This document shows, in pieces, positions 6,217-8,828 of a stretch of DNA of 8,828 nt; within the stretch, counting starts at the first letter, position 1; every line of letters begins with the position of its first letter. The DNA comes from Hyphomicrobiales bacterium (lineage in GTDB: Bacteria; Pseudomonadota; Alphaproteobacteria; Rhizobiales; SZUA-8): the NCBI GenBank assembly GCA_003232175.1, contig QILX01000117.1:1-8828 (forward strand), in the 5' to 3' direction. Under the pieces are notes generated by a model. It was not told the origin of the DNA. It made no database searches and worked only from the letters and a program-made list of their open reading frames with translations. A program made the translations under genes and the position numbers.

Positions 6217-7078
6217 AGCGGGATTCCCTTGTTTCCTGAAAGGCTCGCGCCATGGTGACAAATTCCGCCACCGTCACATTTTCAGCCCGCAAGGTTTCAT
6301 CCAGGCCTGCGGCATTGAGCAGGATTGCCGGATCAATCCCTGTCGATTTCAGGCTCTGGCGCAGCATTTTGCGCCGCTGACCAAAGGCCGCCGCGGTTAT
6401 AGCTGATATTGCGGCGACCGGCGGCGGATCGTCCGGTGGCGGCTGGGGGATAAATTCAACAACCGCCGAGGTGACTTTAGGCGGTGGTGTAAATGCCTTC
6501 GCATCAACAGTAAAAACCAGCCGCGCCGAGGCCCGCCATTGAGCCAGAACCGAAAGCCTACCATAGGTGCGGCTGCCTGGCGCCGCCGTGATACGCTGCG
6601 CCACCTCGTGCTGGAACATCAGCACCAGCCGGTCCCACCAGGGCGGCCATGGCTCGATCTGGAGCCAGTTCACAAGAAGCGGCGTGGCAATGTTGTAGGG
6701 CAGATTGGCGACAATGCGCACCAGCGGCGCGGCGGCCAGGCTGGCCGGCATGGCGGAGCCCAGTTCCAAAGCATCGCCGGCCACGATCTCCAGCCGGTCA
6801 GGGTAGGCCGCGGCGATCTGTTCCAGCGCCGCCAGGCAGCGGACATCCCGTTCCACGGCAACAATACGGGCGGCACCTTCAGTCAAAAGAGCCCGAGTGA
6901 GGCCGCCCGGACCGGGGCCGATTTCCAGCACCGTGACGTTTTCAAGCGGTCCTGCCGCCCTGGCAATGCGGGCAGTGAGGTTCAGATCGAGCAGAAAATT
7001 CTGGCCCAATGAGCGTTTGGCTTGAAGCCCATGGGTTGCCAGCACCTGGCGTAGCGGCGGGAGCGGGTCACTGTTCAT
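6215..7078 (-). CDS. rsmA: 16S rRNA (adenine1518-N6/adenine1519-N6) dimethyltransferase RsmA/KsgA
   Basis: This 287-residue SAM-dependent methyltransferase dimethylates two adjacent adenines in the helix 45 loop near the 3' end of 16S rRNA, a late 30S assembly checkpoint. Visible motifs are [10 protein letters not shown] (22-31), the SAM-binding [11 protein letters not shown] (51-61), Glu76 in VAVERD (motif II), Asp102 in AGDALE, and the catalytic [11 protein letters not shown] (125-135, motif IV). [13 protein letters not shown] and the [10 protein letters not shown] helix mark the C-terminal domain. The ATG at 7078 lies inside the end of pdxA (11-bp overlap) with only a weak GGGA upstream, so translation probably depends on coupling. 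In E. coli and many other proteobacteria surA, pdxA and rsmA are likewise cotranscribed. Loss of this methylation is a known route to kasugamycin resistance; nothing here suggests the gene is defective. Confidence 0.97.
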   Translation of the reverse strand: MNSDPLPPLRQVLATHGLQAKRSLGQNFLLDLNLTARIARAAGPLENVTVLEIGPGPGGLTRALLTEGAARIVAVERDVRCLAALEQIAAAYPDRLEIVAGDALELGSAMPASLAAAPLVRIVANLPYNIATPLLVNWLQIEPWPPWWDRLVLMFQHEVAQRITAAPGSRTYGRLSVLAQWRASARLVFTVDAKAFTPPPKVTSAVVEFIPQPPPDDPPPVAAISAITAAAFGQRRKMLRQSLKSTGIDPAILLNAAGLDETLRAENVTVAEFVTMARAFQETRESR

Positions 7079-8189
7079 GTGATGTATCGTCCCGAACCGT
7101 ATTTGCAGCGCTCGGGCTTGGGTCGTTATTTGCCATTAACGCGCCAAGTTTCAAAGCCTGGATGAGGCTGAAGGGCCGGGCCGTACCCTTGCCGGCGAGG
7201 TCAAAAGCTGTGCCGTGATCGGGGGAGGTACGAACAAAATTCAGACCCAGCGTGGTATTAACCGCAAGATCGAACGCCAGGGTCTTGATCGGGATCAGGG
7301 CCTGGTCGTGATACATGCACAGCGCGACATCGTAGGTATTGCGTGCGGCGGCATGGAACATCGAGTCCGCCGGCCACGGGCCGGATACATCGATCCCAGC
7401 ATCCTGCAGACGTTTCATGGCGGGGGAAATGATCTGGTTTTCTTCAAGGCCCATCGTCCCGTTTTCGCCGGCATGGGGATTGAGCCCGGATAGGGCAATG
7501 CGCGGCCGGCTCAGGTTGAAACGATTGACAAGTTCGTTGGCGACAATGACGCCGGTCTCAAAGATGAGATCGGTGGTCAGCAGACCAGGAATTTTCGCCA
7601 AGGGTATGTGTATCGTTACCGGCACCACTTTGAGGTCATCTGAAACCAGCATCATAACCGGGTGAGGGCGAGCCGCTTGCCCCGTTGCCTCCCGGTCCAG
7701 ATGGGCGAGGAATTCGGTATGCCCGGGAAACGGAAAGCCCGCCTGGGTTAAAACTGATTTGGCGATTGGGTTGGTGACGACCGCCGCAACCTCGCCGGCC
7801 AGGGCCAGATGTACAGCGGTATCAATGGATTGGATGACTGCATTCGCGGTTTTGGCGCTAGCCCTGCCCACATGTACCGGCGGGCAGGGTTGCGGCAATA
7901 CCGGCAGAGCACGAGAAAAAACGGATACAGCCTCAGCCGGTACGGAGACCTCGGAAATTGTGACATCAACGTCCGCCAAGGCCGCCCGGTCGGCCAGGAC
8001 CTGGGCACTGCCGATATAGACAAACGGCGGCAATTCGCCACCCCGGCCATAAAGCCACGCCTGGAGCGTTATGTCGGGGCCGATGCCGGCCGGTTCGCCC
8101 ATGGTCAAGGCCAGCGGCAGGCCGCTCCGGGAGCTAATGACACTTCGGCTGTGGTTCGCTGGCCGGTCAGCGGTATTCGACGATGGCAT
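7068..8189 (-). CDS. pdxA: 4-hydroxythreonine-4-phosphate dehydrogenase PdxA
   Basis: The product is 373 residues, somewhat longer than the roughly 330-340 usual in the family because of a 22-residue N-terminal lead and a polar C-terminal tail (about 354-373). It oxidises 4-phosphohydroxy-L-threonine with NAD in the DXP-dependent route to pyridoxal phosphate. Family motifs are [12 protein letters not shown] (28-39), [11 protein letters not shown] (154-164), VTIHIPLAK (191-199), [10 protein letters not shown] (235-244), [11 protein letters not shown] (292-302) and [17 protein letters not shown] (314-330). His194, His239 and His294 fit the three metal-binding histidines. The frame is open back to 8303, but that part overlaps surA; ATG 8189 is the only ATG that keeps the whole family domain with a short overlap (23 bp). 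Its ribosome-binding site is poor, suggesting coupling to surA. Confidence 0.95.
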   Translation of the reverse strand: MPSSNTADRPANHSRSVISSRSGLPLALTMGEPAGIGPDITLQAWLYGRGGELPPFVYIGSAQVLADRAALADVDVTISEVSVPAEAVSVFSRALPVLPQPCPPVHVGRASAKTANAVIQSIDTAVHLALAGEVAAVVTNPIAKSVLTQAGFPFPGHTEFLAHLDREATGQAARPHPVMMLVSDDLKVVPVTIHIPLAKIPGLLTTDLIFETGVIVANELVNRFNLSRPRIALSGLNPHAGENGTMGLEENQIISPAMKRLQDAGIDVSGPWPADSMFHAAARNTYDVALCMYHDQALIPIKTLAFDLAVNTTLGLNFVRTSPDHGTAFDLAGKGTARPFSLIQALKLGALMANNDPSPSAANTVRDDTSHEQ

Positions 8190-8828
8190 CCTGTTTGAGG
8201 TCGCGCAAATGCCGGTCGGCCAGCATGCTGAATTCCTGACTGACCAGTTGCTTCTGGACCTGATCGCGCTGACCGCCATCGTCTTTTCGTTCGCAAACGG
8301 CAATCAGCACGATGCCCGTATCTGTAATCGTCGGCGGGATCATGTCATTTGCCTTGGCCTGCTGGACCAAGGAACGGGTGGGTTCCTTCATATCCTTGGC
8401 GCGGGTTCGCGGTGTATTGCTGGTTTGGACATCGCGAAAACGACCCGTCACCAACTCAGAGGTGCGGCAGTCGCGGAACGCCCGGCGAATTTTTCCGGCT
8501 TCTTCCATGCGTCTGGTAATCTCAGGATCACCGGCGCCCTTGGGCAGTTTCAGAGTAATTGTTTTCAGGCTGAATACCGGATCGGATTGGTTGTCTTTGC
8601 GTTCAATTTGCTTGATCGCCTGGGTAATTTCACTTTCGCCGATATCGACCAGGCCAGAATAGGTACGCTGAATGACCTTGCGCCAGCCAAGCTGGGAGCG
8701 AATACGATTCTCCAAAGTGTCAATACGGACCCCGCGACTGCGTAAAAAGCCCTTGAACCAGGCGTGGTTCCTTTTGTTGGCTCTGAGGCGGTCGTTTATG
8801 GATTCAATTATCGCTGATCGCGGGGTAT
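8167..8828 (-). CDS. surA: SurA-type periplasmic chaperone/peptidyl-prolyl isomerase, C-terminal part (partial)
   Basis: The frame is open from the right window edge to TGA at 8167-8169 and encodes the last 219 residues; the N-terminus and signal peptide are outside. From about 8715 downward the segment LENRIRSQLGWRKVIQRTY matches the SurA core helix (ENRIR..L.W..VI), FSLKTITLKLPKG begins a parvulin-like region, and [15 protein letters not shown] is the typical end of alphaproteobacterial SurA proteins. SurA escorts unfolded outer-membrane proteins through the periplasm. The expected parvulin GGDLGW-type motif is not seen; the matching region reads GRFRDVQTSNTPRTRAKD, so isomerase activity is doubtful and a chaperone role is more likely. 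A start at TTG 8715 is possible but would cut the domain. The order surA-pdxA-rsmA supports the call. Confidence 0.85.
   Translation of the reverse strand, partial: TPRSAIIESINDRLRANKRNHAWFKGFLRSRGVRIDTLENRIRSQLGWRKVIQRTYSGLVDIGESEITQAIKQIERKDNQSDPVFSLKTITLKLPKGAGDPEITRRMEEAGKIRRAFRDCRTSELVTGRFRDVQTSNTPRTRAKDMKEPTRSLVQQAKANDMIPPTITDTGIVLIAVCERKDDGGQRDQVQKQLVSQEFSMLADRHLRDLKQDAIVEYR

Noticed and set aside
8071..8745. 224-residue open frame on the plus strand opposite surA and pdxA
   Set aside because: The minus strand carries recognisable SurA and PdxA motifs throughout; the plus-strand product has no recognisable domain.

Overview
The window looks like a stretch of core chromosome from an alphaproteobacterium. 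Coding density is high, G+C is moderately high by eye, and the gene set and order (fabG-acpP-fabF-mltG-yicC-gmk converging on surA-pdxA-rsmA) match a neighbourhood I know from that class. I cannot place it to genus. There are no tRNA or rRNA genes, no insertion sequences, no CRISPR array and no sign of a phage or plasmid.

Left part (1-4557, plus strand): the 3' end of fabG, then a 265-bp gap, acpP (acyl carrier protein), a small MmcQ/YjbR-family gene, fabF (elongating beta-ketoacyl-ACP synthase) and mltG (endolytic murein transglycosylase). In E. coli the equivalent cluster is fabG-acpP-fabF-pabC-mltG(yceG)-tmk-holB. Here pabC is missing between fabF and mltG, and a yjbR-type gene sits between acpP and fabF, which is the main departure from the layout I expect. 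MltG carries a long Pro/Gln/Lys-rich cytoplasmic extension, about 284 residues, ahead of its membrane segment, and there is a credible internal start just before that segment.

Middle (4558-6198, plus strand): yicC (YicC-family endoribonuclease) and gmk (guanylate kinase), which overlap by 8 nt. A possible promoter lies in the gap before yicC.

Right part (6215-8828, minus strand): the C-terminal part of a SurA-type periplasmic chaperone running off the window edge, then pdxA (vitamin B6 synthesis) and rsmA/ksgA (16S rRNA dimethylation). Each overlaps the next (23 bp and 11 bp), which fits one translationally coupled operon. In related genomes lptD usually lies upstream of surA; it would be outside this window. 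gmk and rsmA converge with 16 bp between their stop codons.

The genes join fatty-acid synthesis (FabG, AcpP, FabF), envelope assembly (MltG, SurA) and housekeeping RNA, nucleotide and cofactor functions. I do not see an undescribed multi-gene system. The points most worth a second look are the yjbR-type insertion, the MltG extension with its possible second start, and an operator-like dyad with separate direct repeats upstream of acpP.
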